Assembly (NCBI GenBank): GCA_023411795.1
Contig: JAEYOK010000025.1
Coordinates: forward strand, 8,252 to 72,251
Reading direction: 5' to 3'
Length of the DNA: 64,000 nucleotides
Source of the DNA: Bacillota bacterium
GTDB lineage: Bacteria; Bacillota; Clostridia; DSM-8532
In this document: positions 27,788 through 37,413 of the stretch, piece after piece
Layout of the letters: each line of letters opens with the position of its first letter
Position numbering within the stretch: the stretch's first letter is position 1
Notes under the pieces: model-generated
Database searches by the model: none
Told to the model about the DNA's origin: nothing
The model's input: the letters and a program-made list of their open reading frames with translations, nothing else
Position numbers and translations under genes: made by a program

Positions 27788-28180
27788 ATGGCAAAGGTAC
27801 AGTTTTACGGTACAGGCAGAAGAAAGAAATCCGTTGCAAGGTGCAGACTCGTACCCGGAAACGGTAATCTAACAATAAATGAGAGATCCATTGATGATTA
27901 TTTTGGACTTGAAACCCTCAAGGTCATCTGTAAGTCACCTTTAGTTCTTACAGAGACTATAGGAAAGTTTAATGCCATCATTACAGTTAGAGGCGGTGGA
28001 TTTACCGGTCAGGCCGGTGCAATCCGTCACGGTATTTCAAGGGCTTTGTTAAAGGCCGATGATGCATTCAGAACTCCACTTAAGAAGGCCGGATATCTCA
28101 CTCGTGATCCAAGAATGAAGGAAAGAAAGAAGTACGGCTTAAAGGGCGCACGTCGTGCACCACAGTTCTCAAAGAGATAA
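27788..28180 (+). CDS. rpsI: 30S ribosomal protein S9
   Basis: 130 residues, normal length, with the start [20 protein letters not shown], the [21 protein letters not shown] core, and the basic [16 protein letters not shown] tail that reaches the decoding centre. Coupled to rplM. Its last codons lie in the left arm of a 12-bp inverted repeat (28173-28203). Confidence 0.98.
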   Translation: MAKVQFYGTGRRKKSVARCRLVPGNGNLTINERSIDDYFGLETLKVICKSPLVLTETIGKFNAIITVRGGGFTGQAGAIRHGISRALLKADDAFRTPLKKAGYLTRDPRMKERKKYGLKGARRAPQFSKR

Positions 28181-28290
28181 TTTCCTACCGAGAAATTATC
28201 TCTCTGGAGATAATTTTCCTTCCAAGGGGGAAAACCATCTCTCTGGAGATAATTTTCCTTCCAAGGAGAATAGTTATCCCTCTAGAGATA
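28173..28290. repeat. Direct and inverted repeats after rpsI
   Basis: A perfect 12-bp inverted repeat (AGAGATAATTTC at 28173-28184 with 28192-28203) spans the rpsI stop. Two identical 30-bp direct repeats follow (28198-28227 and 28237-28266, period 39), each containing the mini-palindrome TTATCTC-TCTG-GAGATAA, and a third degenerate copy lies at about 28272-28292. The layout resembles the array at 19.9 kb, with a different core. Confidence 0.8.
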
Positions 28291-28303
28291 ATCAGCAAAA
28301 ATC

Positions 28304-28333
28304 AAACTCTCCACTTTTGTGGAGAGTTTTTTT
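28304..28333 (+). terminator. Intrinsic terminator of rplM-rpsI
   Basis: An 11-bp stem (AAACTCTCCAC at 28304-28314 with 28319-28329), loop TTTT, then a T-run to 28333. Confidence 0.92.
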
Positions 28334-28446
28334 GGTTCTGACGGCCTCGGTGTGGCTTAATTCCGTTATTTAGTTGATAGGGAAAAAGATGATATAATAT
28401 ACTCAAACATTTGTGATAAAAATTTAAGTCGGAGGCATGGCAAATA

Positions 28447-29475
28447 ATGTATTTGGAGGACTTATACAATCAAATTGAGAAAGCAATAAAAAAGGTTGAT
28501 TTTGAGAAGCTGTGGCATGGTTTCAAACCATTTAAGTTTGCTCTTTATAATGAAGAAGAGTGTTATTTTAATGGTGAGTATATCGAAAAAACGAGTGAGT
28601 TCGTTGCAAATACTGCAATTATCTATAATGGCGAATATATAGCAATCTGGAATGCCCAGGAGGACATGGAGATTGATATTTTTGCTTCTAAAATGATTCA
28701 TGAGATGTTTCATGCTTTTCAATATCAAAATGACTGGCCGAGTTTCCCGAAGGAAATGGAAGCTTTATTTAGATATAAGTACAATAAGGAGAATCTTAGT
28801 ATCAAATTGCATGAAAATGAGTTGCTGCTTGAACTTGCAGAATGCTTTGATCGTGCTAAATATAATGAATTATTAAAATGTAGAAAATATAGAAGCCAAA
28901 AGTATGTATATGAATATCAATATGAAGCATGTGTTGAAGATATCGAAGGAAGTGCCAGTTATGTGGAATGGATGGTTTTAAAACAATTGAATCCACAGAA
29001 GGCTGATATGCTTTTTGAAGATATGAAGGCTACCATGATACAGTCTGAATATTTCTTTCCAATTAGAATTTCAAGTTACTACACAGGGGCATTGATGATT
29101 AACTGTGTACTTCAAGCCTTGGATGAGGTGTATAATCCTGCAGTGAGACCTCTTAGTATAAGCCTTGTTGAACAAATTGATTTTGAAAATATAAGTATTG
29201 AAAATCATCAGGTAACAAAAGCTTTGGAAGATTTTCAAACTGAAACGGAAAGAATAATTAACTCGGCTCTGGAATTGAATGAGATTGTTCTTGATGGACC
29301 GGCTGTTATGAAATGCGTTAATATCTATAATGCAAGACATAAGGAAGAATATATTACTTCTACATTCTTCCTTGCATTTACTGTGGGTGAAAAAGACCAA
29401 GTCAAAATGGGAAATTTCGTAATAAAAATGGCTGATGAACACACAATTGAGAAAGTGTATCACTGGCCGATGTAA
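28447..29475 (+). CDS. Putative HExxH zinc metallopeptidase-like protein
   Basis: 342 residues, no signal peptide or membrane segment, so probably cytosolic. The motif HEMFH (85-89), preceded by a hydrophobic helix, is a classic HExxH zinc site with Glu86 as catalytic base. A glutamate-rich helix downstream (YQYEACVEDIEGSASYVEW, about 157-175) could supply the third ligand, giving a gluzincin-like arrangement. I do not recognise a named peptidase family. The ATG lies 11 bases after GGAGG. It is a lone gene between the rpsI terminator and a convergent regulator. Confidence 0.7.
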   Translation: MYLEDLYNQIEKAIKKVDFEKLWHGFKPFKFALYNEEECYFNGEYIEKTSEFVANTAIIYNGEYIAIWNAQEDMEIDIFASKMIHEMFHAFQYQNDWPSFPKEMEALFRYKYNKENLSIKLHENELLLELAECFDRAKYNELLKCRKYRSQKYVYEYQYEACVEDIEGSASYVEWMVLKQLNPQKADMLFEDMKATMIQSEYFFPIRISSYYTGALMINCVLQALDEVYNPAVRPLSISLVEQIDFENISIENHQVTKALEDFQTETERIINSALELNEIVLDGPAVMKCVNIYNARHKEEYITSTFFLAFTVGEKDQVKMGNFVIKMADEHTIEKVYHWPM

Positions 29476-29484
29476 AAATGTGCT

Positions 29485-30189
29485 TCAATAATAAATCTGT
29501 CTGCTTCCGTTTATTGTATCCATTATAACAGATGTTTGCCATTCCACAGCTTTTTTTGCATCTCTTTGTTCGAGATAGTCACATAATACCGATGTGTTAT
29601 TATATAAAGAATCTACGCCAAAAAGCTGACAGTAACGTTCCCACAGGGTCATAACAGGCGCTTTAAACGAGGTAAATATCAAAGGTAGCAATGTATTACC
29701 TGAAAGAAACGCTAACTCGTGCTGGAAGCTGAAGGCTAGTTCAGAAACATCCTTAAATGACGGGGCATCTTTCATTTGCTCTACATAGCTACGTAATGTT
29801 TTTATTTCATCATCTGTTACCTTTGGAACAAGCGATTCTATGGCTAATTTATCATATGCGATACGGAGCTCAAGAATAGAGCGTATCTCTGCTTTTCTTA
29901 ATATACCGCCATTATAATTCATAATTGAAATCAAGGTTTCCAGGGTTCCGTTTTTTCGGTAATCTGCTACGAAAGTACCTATTCTAGGCTTTATGGTTAA
30001 GAAACCTTTTCGGGCGAGTTCTGAAATGCCGGTATTAACTACCGCTCTACTAACCTGCATGGATTTTGAAATATCTCTCTCAGGGGGCAGTTTTTCACCT
30101 ATTGCCAGACGACCTGATAATATCATGGTCTCCAGTTCCTTGATAAACAATTCCTTCAATGATGGCGAGCTTAATTTTGAAAACTCCAT
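29485..30189 (-). CDS. FadR-subfamily GntR transcriptional regulator
   Basis: 234 residues. N-terminal winged HTH typical of GntR proteins (SGRLAIGEKLPPERDISKSM, then VSRAVVNTGISELARKGFL) and a C-terminal all-helical FCD-like domain (RSILELRIAYDKLAIE, FSFQHELAFLSGN) that usually binds an organic acid, often with a metal. I prefer the ATG at 30189, which has GAGG upstream; a TTG at 30228 lies inside the operator. It probably represses itself through the TGGTATGACCA sites and may control genes on the other strand. Confidence 0.88.
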   Translation of the reverse strand: MEFSKLSSPSLKELFIKELETMILSGRLAIGEKLPPERDISKSMQVSRAVVNTGISELARKGFLTIKPRIGTFVADYRKNGTLETLISIMNYNGGILRKAEIRSILELRIAYDKLAIESLVPKVTDDEIKTLRSYVEQMKDAPSFKDVSELAFSFQHELAFLSGNTLLPLIFTSFKAPVMTLWERYCQLFGVDSLYNNTSVLCDYLEQRDAKKAVEWQTSVIMDTINGSRQIYY

Positions 30190-30216
30190 AATATAATATA
30201 CCTCTATGACTGATTG

Positions 30217-30227
30217 TGGTATGACCA
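30217..30227. promoter_or_regulatory. GntR/FadR-type operator, copy 1
   Basis: TGGTATGACCA fits the FadR-subfamily operator shape TGGT-N3-ACCA. It lies just upstream of the regulator's own start codon, a typical autoregulatory position. Confidence 0.65.
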
Positions 30228-30368
30228 AATACCACGTTAAATTATATTGTAAAATTGAGAGATTATCAAGATAGAATTAGATTAATAAAGTAGAAAGTAG
30301 TATGGAAACATAGGCTTGTAGTTGACTTAGGTATATAGGTGTGTTAACATTTTATCAAAGCAAAATTC

Positions 30369-30379
30369 TGGTATGACCA
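30369..30379. promoter_or_regulatory. GntR/FadR-type operator, copy 2
   Basis: An identical TGGTATGACCA 152 bp from the first copy, on the side of the hypB remnant and the DUF5692-like gene. Two identical 11-mers in one divergent region support a real operator pair. Confidence 0.65.
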
Positions 30380-30483
30380 GAAAAAGATTTATCCAAGACT
30401 TAGTATATATTATAGAACTCAGAAATAATATGCTTACTAAAGAGCTAAGAAATTTATATTCATTTAATAGTAACGGGGGTTGC

Positions 30484-30708
30484 ATGATGGATAAGTTCAG
30501 GGTTCTTGGAATAAAACAAAGTTTCATTGAAAACAATGACCATCAGGCAAATCTGCTTCTAAATGAGATTAAAATAAAGAAAACATTTCTGTTTAATTTA
30601 GTATCGCCTCCTGACTTTGGGAAAACGACAAATCTTACACAAACTATCAAAGCCTTAATGAATCAAATAAGACAGAACAAAAATGTGAGAGGTTTTAATT
30701 GGCAGTGA
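30484..30708 (+). pseudogene. Degenerate fragment of HypB-like GTPase
   Basis: 74 codons from ATG 30484 (after GGGGG). The residues ENNDHQANLLLNE followed by KKTFLFNLVSPPDFGKTT mirror the N-terminus of the nickel-insertion GTPase HypB (END-x-A-x-x-N and xxNLxSSPGSGKTT), but the P-loop glycines are altered (SPPDFGKTT) and the protein stops about 150 residues early. No hydrogenase genes are nearby. It is best read as a decayed gene remnant; a functional short protein is unlikely. Confidence 0.6.
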
Positions 30709-30773
30709 ATTCTTAATTAATGAGATTTTTTTATTGCTAATTAACTCAAAATAAATTTTTATGGAGGTCAGTC

Positions 30774-31754
30774 ATGTTTAGTTTCAATTTTGGAAGCGGG
30801 GCTACGACCCTTTCGGTATGGCTTGTCTGGATAGCAGTTTTTGTTGTTTTGTTTGGGTTAAACGAAATAGCCAGACGATACAAAGTGGGTGGATTCTTAT
30901 GCTTCATAGTGCTGCCGACGGTTCTTACTGTGTTATGGTTTACTGTATTGAAGGAAAAGACATATACCGATTGGTTCCATCTAGCCAAAGTATATTCTTC
31001 CACAGCAGGTTGTATCGGTTTCTGGTGTATCAGACATCTGCACGGTAAAAACAAAAAGACAGGGAAAGAGTGGCGTTTGGCTGATAATAAAATAGCCCTT
31101 TGTTTCCCTCCGCTAATTCTGGCAGTTAATATCTTTGAAGCGGTTGTCAGAGATATTCAGATTGGAATTCAGTATGCCGGCGGTGGAATTCTTGCAGACG
31201 GATCAATGTATGTATTGGGTGGTTCATGGAACTATATGAACGCTATAGCAGGTGTTCTAAATGTAATTACCATAACCGGGTGGTTTGGTATATGTATTCG
31301 CAAAGTGACAAAGAAAGATGGCAGTAAGGACATGTTATGGCCCGACATGCTATGGTTCTGGATTATAGCATATGATCTATGGAATTTTGCATATACATAT
31401 AACTGTTTACCGGGACATGCTTGGTATTGTGGTTTTGCATTATTGCTTGCACCAACCCTTTGTGCTTTTACTATCGGAAAAGGTGCATGGCTTCAACATC
31501 GTGCTCAAACCTTGGCGCTGTGGTGCATGTTTGCACAGACATTCCCGGCGTTTCTTGATGAAGGTAAATTTGCTGTTGCCTCCACATACAATGAAGTACC
31601 ATTGTTTATTTTCAGTTTCTTAGCTTTGGCTGCTAATGTTGCGGTTCTTGTATATATGATTTACAAGAGTGTAAAAACAAAGCGCAACCCATATAAAGGC
31701 GAGCTTTATACTGACTTAAAGAAATATCAGGAAATTAAAGCATTAGCCGAATAA
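30774..31754 (+). CDS. Polytopic membrane protein, probably DUF5692 family
   Basis: 326 residues with about eight hydrophobic segments, rich in tryptophan and tyrosine (GGSWNYMNAIAG, MLWFWIIAYDLWNFAYTYN, HAWYCGFALLLAPT), and a cytosolic basic tail. The overall pattern matches what I recall of DUF5692, whose function is unknown. The ATG has GGAGG at good spacing. It lies downstream of the second FadR-type operator and may be the target of that regulator, for example as a transporter, though this is only inference. Confidence 0.65.
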   Translation: MFSFNFGSGATTLSVWLVWIAVFVVLFGLNEIARRYKVGGFLCFIVLPTVLTVLWFTVLKEKTYTDWFHLAKVYSSTAGCIGFWCIRHLHGKNKKTGKEWRLADNKIALCFPPLILAVNIFEAVVRDIQIGIQYAGGGILADGSMYVLGGSWNYMNAIAGVLNVITITGWFGICIRKVTKKDGSKDMLWPDMLWFWIIAYDLWNFAYTYNCLPGHAWYCGFALLLAPTLCAFTIGKGAWLQHRAQTLALWCMFAQTFPAFLDEGKFAVASTYNEVPLFIFSFLALAANVAVLVYMIYKSVKTKRNPYKGELYTDLKKYQEIKALAE

Positions 31755-31766
31755 AAAGTAAACGTG

Positions 31767-31824
31767 ACAAGGGGACGGGGGTTGTGTCACTTCATTATGG
31801 TGACACAACCCCCGTCCCCTTGTA
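31767..31824. mobile_element. Inverted GGGACGG hairpin pair after DUF5692-like gene
   Basis: A perfect 24-bp inverted repeat (31767-31790 with 31800-31823, 9-nt loop). Each arm is itself a unit in which GTGACA/TGTGTCAC-type ends flank a GGGGACGG core. It sits 13 bp after the stop codon and can act as an RNA 3' structure, but lacks a clear T-tract. Same family as the elements at 27.0, 44.7 and 63.8 kb, with a different stem word. Confidence 0.75.
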
Positions 31825-31838
31825 ACATTAATTTTATA

Positions 31839-31867
31839 TTGATTTCCGTACATATGTTCGATATAAT
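31839..31867 (+). promoter_or_regulatory. uvrA promoter with embedded LexA (SOS) box
   Basis: TTGATT (31839-31844), 17 bp, TATAAT (31862-31867). The spacer holds CGTACATATGTTCG (31847-31860), one base from the symmetric Gram-positive LexA box CGAACATATGTTCG. A repressor there would block the promoter, fitting SOS induction of uvrA. Confidence 0.75.
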
Positions 31868-31995
31868 TATCAGGACATATTGTAATGATTTTACTTTTGG
31901 TTTATATTGCACAGTGGGTATAATATATTTACATCATTATTGACCAAGGTAAATTAAACAATTATGATTACTGAAATTCATGGGAAGAAGAACAT

Positions 31996-34821
31996 ATGAA
32001 GGACAAAATATATATAAAAGGTGCTTGTGAACACAATCTAAAGAATGTTGATGTAGAGATACCAAGGGATAAATTAGTTGTTATTACAGGCCTAAGTGGT
32101 TCGGGAAAATCGTCGCTGGCCTTCGATACTATTTATGCCGAAGGGCAGCGGCGCTATATGGAATCCCTGTCCTCTTACGCAAGGCAGTTTCTTGGACTCA
32201 TGGAAAAGCCTGATGTGGAGTTTATTGAAGGGCTTTCACCTGCTATTTCTATTGACCAGCGCACAACATCTAAAAACCCTCGTTCAACAGTGGGAACTGT
32301 CACGGAGATATATGATTATTTCAGGCTTATGTTCGCTCGAATAGGAATTCCTCATTGTCCACAATGCGGTAAAGTCATTGCTCAGCAGACTGTGGATCAG
32401 ATGGTGGATGCGGTTATGGCTCTTGAGGAGGGTACTCGTATTCAAGTGCTTGCCCCTGTGGTACGAGGCCGTAAAGGCGAGTATACAAAGCTTATTCAGG
32501 ACGCCAGAAAGAACGGGTATGTCCGTATCCGTGTTGATGGCGAGATAATGGAAATAAATGAAGAAATTCAATTGGACAAGAAGCGAAAACACACTATTGA
32601 AATAGTGGTGGACAGGCTTATTGTGCGCCCTGAAATCCAAAAACGACTGACTGATTCCATTGAGACAAGTCTGAATCTAGCCGGCGGGCTATTAGTTATT
32701 GATGTTATGGGTAAGGAAGAAATGCTCTTTTCCCAGAACTTCTCCTGCGCCGAATGTGGCATCAGCATAGAAGAGCTTACTCCGAGAATGTTCTCATTCA
32801 ATAATCCCTTTGGAGCCTGTACAAACTGCAGTGGCTTGGGAACACTTATGAAAATTGACCCTGACCTTGTATTAGTAGACAGAACTAAGGCTCTGACAGA
32901 GGGGGCTCTTGCTACTTCGGGCTGGAACTTTACCAATGAGGATGCATACAGCCGCATGTATCTGGATGCGCTTGCAAACCATTATGGTTTTGATATAAAC
33001 ACTCCTGTTGAAAAGCTTCCGCCCGAGATTCTGGATAAAATCCTATACGGAACCGGCAATGAAAAAATAAAAGTAGAATACGATAGGGCATACGGCAGCG
33101 GTAGCTTCATGACCACCTTTGAAGGTGTGATTAGTAGCATGGAGCGCCGTTACAGGGAAACTAAATCCGATGGTCAAAAAGAATATTATGAATCATATAT
33201 GAGTAATATACCCTGTCAGGAGTGCGAAGGTAAGCGTTTGAAAAAGGAAAGCCTTGCAGTTACTGTCGGGGACAAAAATATACACGAAATAAGCTCTATG
33301 TCAATTAGTGATGCGGTAAGTTTCTTTAAAAATCTGAAGTTAAGCGATCGAGAGGTTCTTATCGCCTCGCAGATATTAAAGGAAATTAACGCACGTCTGA
33401 AATTTTTGATGGATGTGGGCCTTAATTATCTTACACTGCACAGAGCAGCAGCGACACTATCGGGGGGAGAGGCACAGCGTATACGCTTAGCTACACAGAT
33501 AGGTTCGGGTCTTATGGGAGTCTTATATATTCTTGATGAACCAAGTATTGGGCTTCACCAGAGAGACAATGAAAAGCTCCTTGAAACACTGAAAAGGCTT
33601 AGAGATTTGGGAAATACTCTTTTAGTAGTCGAGCATGATGAGGATACTATGTACGCAGCTGACCATATTATAGATATGGGACCGGGTGCAGGTGAACATG
33701 GTGGTAAGGTCATTGCCGAAGGAACTGTAGAGGAAATTAAAGCAAATCCCAACTCAATTACAGGTAAGTATTTAAGCGGAGCTATAAAAATTGAGGTTCC
33801 GAAACAAAGGCGTCAAAAAAATGGAAGGGTGCTAAGAGTCTTAGGGGCAAAAGAAAATAACCTAAAAGATATAGATGTAGATATTCCTCTTGGGGTTTTT
33901 ACATGTGTAACAGGAGTTTCAGGCTCCGGGAAGAGTTCTCTGGTTAATGAAATACTATACAAAAAGCTTGCAGCAAAGCTGAACAGGGCTAAAACAAAGG
34001 CAGGATTACACAGAGATATATTGGGACTGGACCAATTAGACAAGGTTATTAATATAGACCAATCACCGATAGGACGCACACCGAGATCAAATCCGGCTAC
34101 CTATACGGGCTTATTTGACTTGATAAGAGATTTATTCTCCCAGACAGTGGACGCAAAAACCAAGGGTTATAATGCAGGAAGATTTAGCTTCAATGTAAAG
34201 GGTGGAAGGTGTGAAGCCTGTTCTGGAGATGGTATCATTAAAATAGAAATGCACTTTTTGCCCGATGTTTATGTACCATGTGAGGTCTGTAAGGGCAAGC
34301 GGTATAATAGGGAAACTCTTGATGTTAAGTACAAGGGTAAAAGTATTGCCGATGTTCTTGATATGACAGTGGGGGAGGCTCTGGTGTTTTTTGAAAATTT
34401 ACCGAAACTTCAGAGGAAAATTCAAACCTTATATGATGTGGGTTTGAGTTATATTCGTTTAGGTCAACCTGCTACCACTCTATCAGGCGGTGAAGCACAA
34501 CGTGTCAAATTGGCCACTGAGTTATCCAAGCGAGCTACAGGTAGGACAATGTATATTCTGGATGAACCTACTACCGGTCTTCATATGGCAGATGTTCATA
34601 AGCTTATTGAGGTTTTGCAGCAGCTGGTGGAGTCGGGTAACAGCATAGTTGTTATTGAACATAACCTGGATGTTATAAAAACAGCCGATTATATTATTGA
34701 TTTAGGACCTGAGGGAGGAGACTACGGTGGAGAAATTCTAGCAACTGGAACTCCTGAGGAAGTTGCCAATAATAGTAGATCATATACGGCAAGATTTCTT
34801 AAAAAAGTTTTAAATTCTTAG
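31996..34821 (+). CDS. uvrA: UvrA, excinuclease ABC subunit A
   Basis: 941 residues, the family's usual length. Damage-recognition ATPase of nucleotide-excision repair that loads UvrB. Two ABC ATPase cassettes have Walker [10 protein letters not shown] (32-40) and GVSGSGKSS (about 640-648) and signature LSGGEAQR segments. Three zinc modules are visible: CPQC near 120, CAEC/CTNC near 250-280, and CEAC with CEVC near 740-765. The start is ATG 31996, after GGGAAGAAG. uvrB is not adjacent here. Probably SOS-induced through the upstream LexA box. Confidence 0.98.
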   Translation: MKDKIYIKGACEHNLKNVDVEIPRDKLVVITGLSGSGKSSLAFDTIYAEGQRRYMESLSSYARQFLGLMEKPDVEFIEGLSPAISIDQRTTSKNPRSTVGTVTEIYDYFRLMFARIGIPHCPQCGKVIAQQTVDQMVDAVMALEEGTRIQVLAPVVRGRKGEYTKLIQDARKNGYVRIRVDGEIMEINEEIQLDKKRKHTIEIVVDRLIVRPEIQKRLTDSIETSLNLAGGLLVIDVMGKEEMLFSQNFSCAECGISIEELTPRMFSFNNPFGACTNCSGLGTLMKIDPDLVLVDRTKALTEGALATSGWNFTNEDAYSRMYLDALANHYGFDINTPVEKLPPEILDKILYGTGNEKIKVEYDRAYGSGSFMTTFEGVISSMERRYRETKSDGQKEYYESYMSNIPCQECEGKRLKKESLAVTVGDKNIHEISSMSISDAVSFFKNLKLSDREVLIASQILKEINARLKFLMDVGLNYLTLHRAAATLSGGEAQRIRLATQIGSGLMGVLYILDEPSIGLHQRDNEKLLETLKRLRDLGNTLLVVEHDEDTMYAADHIIDMGPGAGEHGGKVIAEGTVEEIKANPNSITGKYLSGAIKIEVPKQRRQKNGRVLRVLGAKENNLKDIDVDIPLGVFTCVTGVSGSGKSSLVNEILYKKLAAKLNRAKTKAGLHRDILGLDQLDKVINIDQSPIGRTPRSNPATYTGLFDLIRDLFSQTVDAKTKGYNAGRFSFNVKGGRCEACSGDGIIKIEMHFLPDVYVPCEVCKGKRYNRETLDVKYKGKSIADVLDMTVGEALVFFENLPKLQRKIQTLYDVGLSYIRLGQPATTLSGGEAQRVKLATELSKRATGRTMYILDEPTTGLHMADVHKLIEVLQQLVESGNSIVVIEHNLDVIKTADYIIDLGPEGGDYGGEILATGTPEEVANNSRSYTARFLKKVLNS

Positions 34822-34886
34822 GACCACGATAGATAAGGGGCATAAATAGGTTCTAATCAAAGTTTACAATTGTGAGGTAAATTAGT

Positions 34887-36764
34887 ATGTCAAAGAAGTT
34901 AAGATTGTTAGTCGTTATAATAGCTATAGTTACTTTAGCTATTCCTTTTAATGCATGCCAAAGGCTCAGAGGTGGAACAGAGGACGTTATTAGCGAGAAC
35001 CATGAGGACGACAAAGACAACGATGAAGATGTTCCCATAGCTTCAGAGATTCCTATGGAAGACGATGGAAGCATTTTACCGTTTGCTCAAAACAATGGTT
35101 TTGACGTTACTTATGGCTTTATGAATAAATCGGGAAATATAGTGATTGAACCACGTTTTAAAGCCGCCCAACCATTTTTTGAAAGTGGAATTGCACCCGT
35201 GATTGATTTTGATGGGAAAACCGGGCTTATAGATAAAACAGGGACATTTAAAGTTGAACCTAATTGGAACTACCTTTATTACATTGATGAGATATTTATA
35301 GGGTACGATTACGAAAACAATATAAGTGCAGTATTTGATAAAGATGGCGAGATGCTGTTTCAGCGAGAAGGATACCTTGCTGATTACAGCGATGGTTTAT
35401 CTCCATTGTACAGTGATTCGGAGAAAGGTTATCTGGACACATCAGGAAATATTGCTCTAAAACTTAATTATGATGTTCTGGATTATTTCAAAAATGGCAT
35501 AGCCGAAGTGGCGCCGGAATATATGGGACCATCCCATTATATAGACAAAAACGGCAATGATCTTACAGATACGGTTTCTTCGGGCTTGAGAATGTATAAG
35601 GACGAGCAAACCGATCTTTTTGGTTTTAAAAACCGGCAGGGTGATATTGTTATAGAGGCTCAGTACAATGAGGCAAGTCCCTTTTTGGACGGATATGCAT
35701 TTATAAGTGCACCTTCCGATTCCTATAATTATAGGTATGGAATTATTGATACAGAGGGAAAACAAGTAGTAGAGCCTAAATACTGCGGAATAGAAAGATT
35801 GAAAAACGGGCTTATTGCAGTCGGGGAAGAGGTCGATGAATATACCTATATACCCGAAACTTACTTTAACTACTGTAAAAAGGCACTTTTCACCTCTGAT
35901 TTAAAGAAATCCACCGAATTTATTTTTGATTCTGTAACAGATTTTGATAATGAAAATGTATGTGTCAACGATGATAGCTCAATATATTTTATTAATAAAG
36001 AACTGGAGCGATCCAAGGAGCTACCAGGGCTGCTGGGAAGAGGAGTATTTATAAAGGATGGAGAGCTTCTTAGAGGCTATTTTAATGATAAGCTGACAGT
36101 ATTTGATGCTAAAGGAGAACTCCTTGCTCAGGATAGCGGTGATATTGTCCTGGGAGACGGAGTTCTAGCAATAAAACAGGTTGAACTTCCCACCCCCGTA
36201 ACTACCCTTTCTTATCCGGTTATATCGGGGCTTAAAGATAAGTCAATAGAGAAAAAGATTAACGATGCGATATATTATGAAATGGTAGAGTCTTATAGAG
36301 ATTTTGTTAGTTTTAATGGACCGGAAGACTCAATCTATGTGTATAGTAGTTATATGCTTGCCAAAGAGAAAAATCTTCTTTTAATTGACCAAGACATCTA
36401 TATGAATGTGTTGGGAGCAAATCATGGCTATTCCTACAGAAACACGGTTTATATAGATGCTGTAACAGGAGTAAGCTATGGCTTATCAGACCTATTTAAG
36501 CCTTATTCAGGCGCCTTTGACTACTTAAGTGCGGCTGTGACCAAACATATACAAGAAAATATGGATGAGATGGGGTACTTTGTAGATGAAATGGTCGTTC
36601 ACTCTGATTCAACATTTGTTGTCAAGCAAGATGGTATAGTACTTTATTATACTGAGGGAGATATAGCAGCTTATGCGGCAGGAATGCAGGAGTTCTTTAT
36701 TTCGTTTTCCGACTTAAATGACTATATAGATACTAATGGCGATTTCTGGAGAGCATTTAAATAG
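34887..36764 (+). CDS. WG-repeat lipoprotein with RsiV/DUF3298-like C-terminus
   Basis: 625 residues. A lipoprotein signal (hydrophobic 6-22, lipobox IPFNAC with Cys24) is followed by an acidic linker, then a run of WG-type beta repeats (for example YGFMNKSGNIVIEPRF, TGLIDKTGTFKVEPNW and YGIIDTEGKQVVEPKY). The C-terminal ~190 residues look like the DUF4163/DUF3298 pair known from RsiV (LLIDQDIYMNVLGANHGYSY, YIDAVTGVSYGLSDLF). RsiV binds lysozyme with this domain, but here there is no adjacent sigma factor, so a ligand-binding exported protein is all that can be said. ATG after GAGGTAA. Confidence 0.82.
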   Translation: MSKKLRLLVVIIAIVTLAIPFNACQRLRGGTEDVISENHEDDKDNDEDVPIASEIPMEDDGSILPFAQNNGFDVTYGFMNKSGNIVIEPRFKAAQPFFESGIAPVIDFDGKTGLIDKTGTFKVEPNWNYLYYIDEIFIGYDYENNISAVFDKDGEMLFQREGYLADYSDGLSPLYSDSEKGYLDTSGNIALKLNYDVLDYFKNGIAEVAPEYMGPSHYIDKNGNDLTDTVSSGLRMYKDEQTDLFGFKNRQGDIVIEAQYNEASPFLDGYAFISAPSDSYNYRYGIIDTEGKQVVEPKYCGIERLKNGLIAVGEEVDEYTYIPETYFNYCKKALFTSDLKKSTEFIFDSVTDFDNENVCVNDDSSIYFINKELERSKELPGLLGRGVFIKDGELLRGYFNDKLTVFDAKGELLAQDSGDIVLGDGVLAIKQVELPTPVTTLSYPVISGLKDKSIEKKINDAIYYEMVESYRDFVSFNGPEDSIYVYSSYMLAKEKNLLLIDQDIYMNVLGANHGYSYRNTVYIDAVTGVSYGLSDLFKPYSGAFDYLSAAVTKHIQENMDEMGYFVDEMVVHSDSTFVVKQDGIVLYYTEGDIAAYAAGMQEFFISFSDLNDYIDTNGDFWRAFK

Positions 36765-36791
36765 GATTATAAAAAATGCAGGTATTATAAG

Positions 36792-36826
36792 AGTCAGGCT
36801 GATTTAGTTATTCAGCCTGACTTTTT
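36792..36826 (+). terminator. Terminator of the WG-repeat lipoprotein gene
   Basis: An 11-bp stem (36792-36802 with 36812-36822), 9-nt loop, then five Ts on the + strand. The right arm overlaps the last codons of the convergent HD-domain gene. Confidence 0.85.
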
Positions 36827-37413
36827 CTTAATAACCCTTTTGTTATGGCTTCTTCAATAAGCTCGGAGGCGAAATCCCATAATTCCGGGGCTCCGTCTTC
36901 TATGCGTCTGTTTCGCTTAACAACTTGCTCCTTGCTAATACTATGCTCTTTCCATGTTCCGCCATTATTCAGAAAATTCATCATAACAGGTTGAAGTCTA
37001 TCCATAGCAGCTGCAAATTTAGCCTCAGGTGTTTCCATTGCATCGAATTCTTCCCATAGCTCTTTAAGCTCTTTACCTTGATCCTCGGGAAGAATGCCAA
37101 ATATACGCTCTGCAGCTTTCTGCTCACGCTCAAGCTTGTCAATATTCCCGGCTGCATCATAACAGAAAGTGTCGCCGGCATCGATCTCTACAAGATCGTG
37201 TACGATACACATCTTCATTACTTTGAGCATATCTATGTCCGATTCCTTTGAGTATTCGCCAAGTAGAAACGCCATCAATGCTAAATGCCAGGAATGCTCC
37301 GCATCATTTTCACGCCTTGTTCCATCGTGTATCTTGGTCATTCTGAATATATTTTTTACTTTATCTACCTCTAAAATGAACTGTATTTGCTTTTTAAGTC
37401 TCTCTGATGCCAT
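36808..37413 (-). CDS. HD-domain hydrolase (YfbR/YGK1-like)
   Basis: 201 residues. Metal-binding HD motif: His40 in AEHSWHLALMAF, His72-Asp73 in CIVHDLVEIDAGD, and a later aspartate in the AAMDRLQPVMM helix. This arrangement matches the HD_3/YfbR group, which includes 5'-deoxynucleotidases acting on dNMPs. Substrate unproven. It has GAGG before the ATG and ends inside the terminator hairpin of its convergent neighbour. Confidence 0.85.
   Translation of the reverse strand: MASERLKKQIQFILEVDKVKNIFRMTKIHDGTRRENDAEHSWHLALMAFLLGEYSKESDIDMLKVMKMCIVHDLVEIDAGDTFCYDAAGNIDKLEREQKAAERIFGILPEDQGKELKELWEEFDAMETPEAKFAAAMDRLQPVMMNFLNNGGTWKEHSISKEQVVKRNRRIEDGAPELWDFASELIEEAITKGLLRKSQAE

Noticed and set aside
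28198..28266. Two 30-bp direct repeats considered as a mini-CRISPR
   Set aside because: Only two copies, a 9-bp gap instead of a spacer, and no cas genes.
28374..28398. TTGATA and TATAAT as a promoter of the HExxH gene
   Set aside because: The spacing is 13 bp, too short; the TATAAT alone may still be used with a weaker -35.
31907..31924. TTGCAC and TATAAT near 31.9 kb as a second uvrA promoter
   Set aside because: The two boxes are only 6 bp apart, incompatible with a sigma-A promoter.
34887..36764. Calling the WG-repeat lipoprotein an anti-sigma factor because of its RsiV-like C-terminus
   Set aside because: It has a lipobox rather than a transmembrane anti-sigma domain, and no sigma-factor gene is adjacent.
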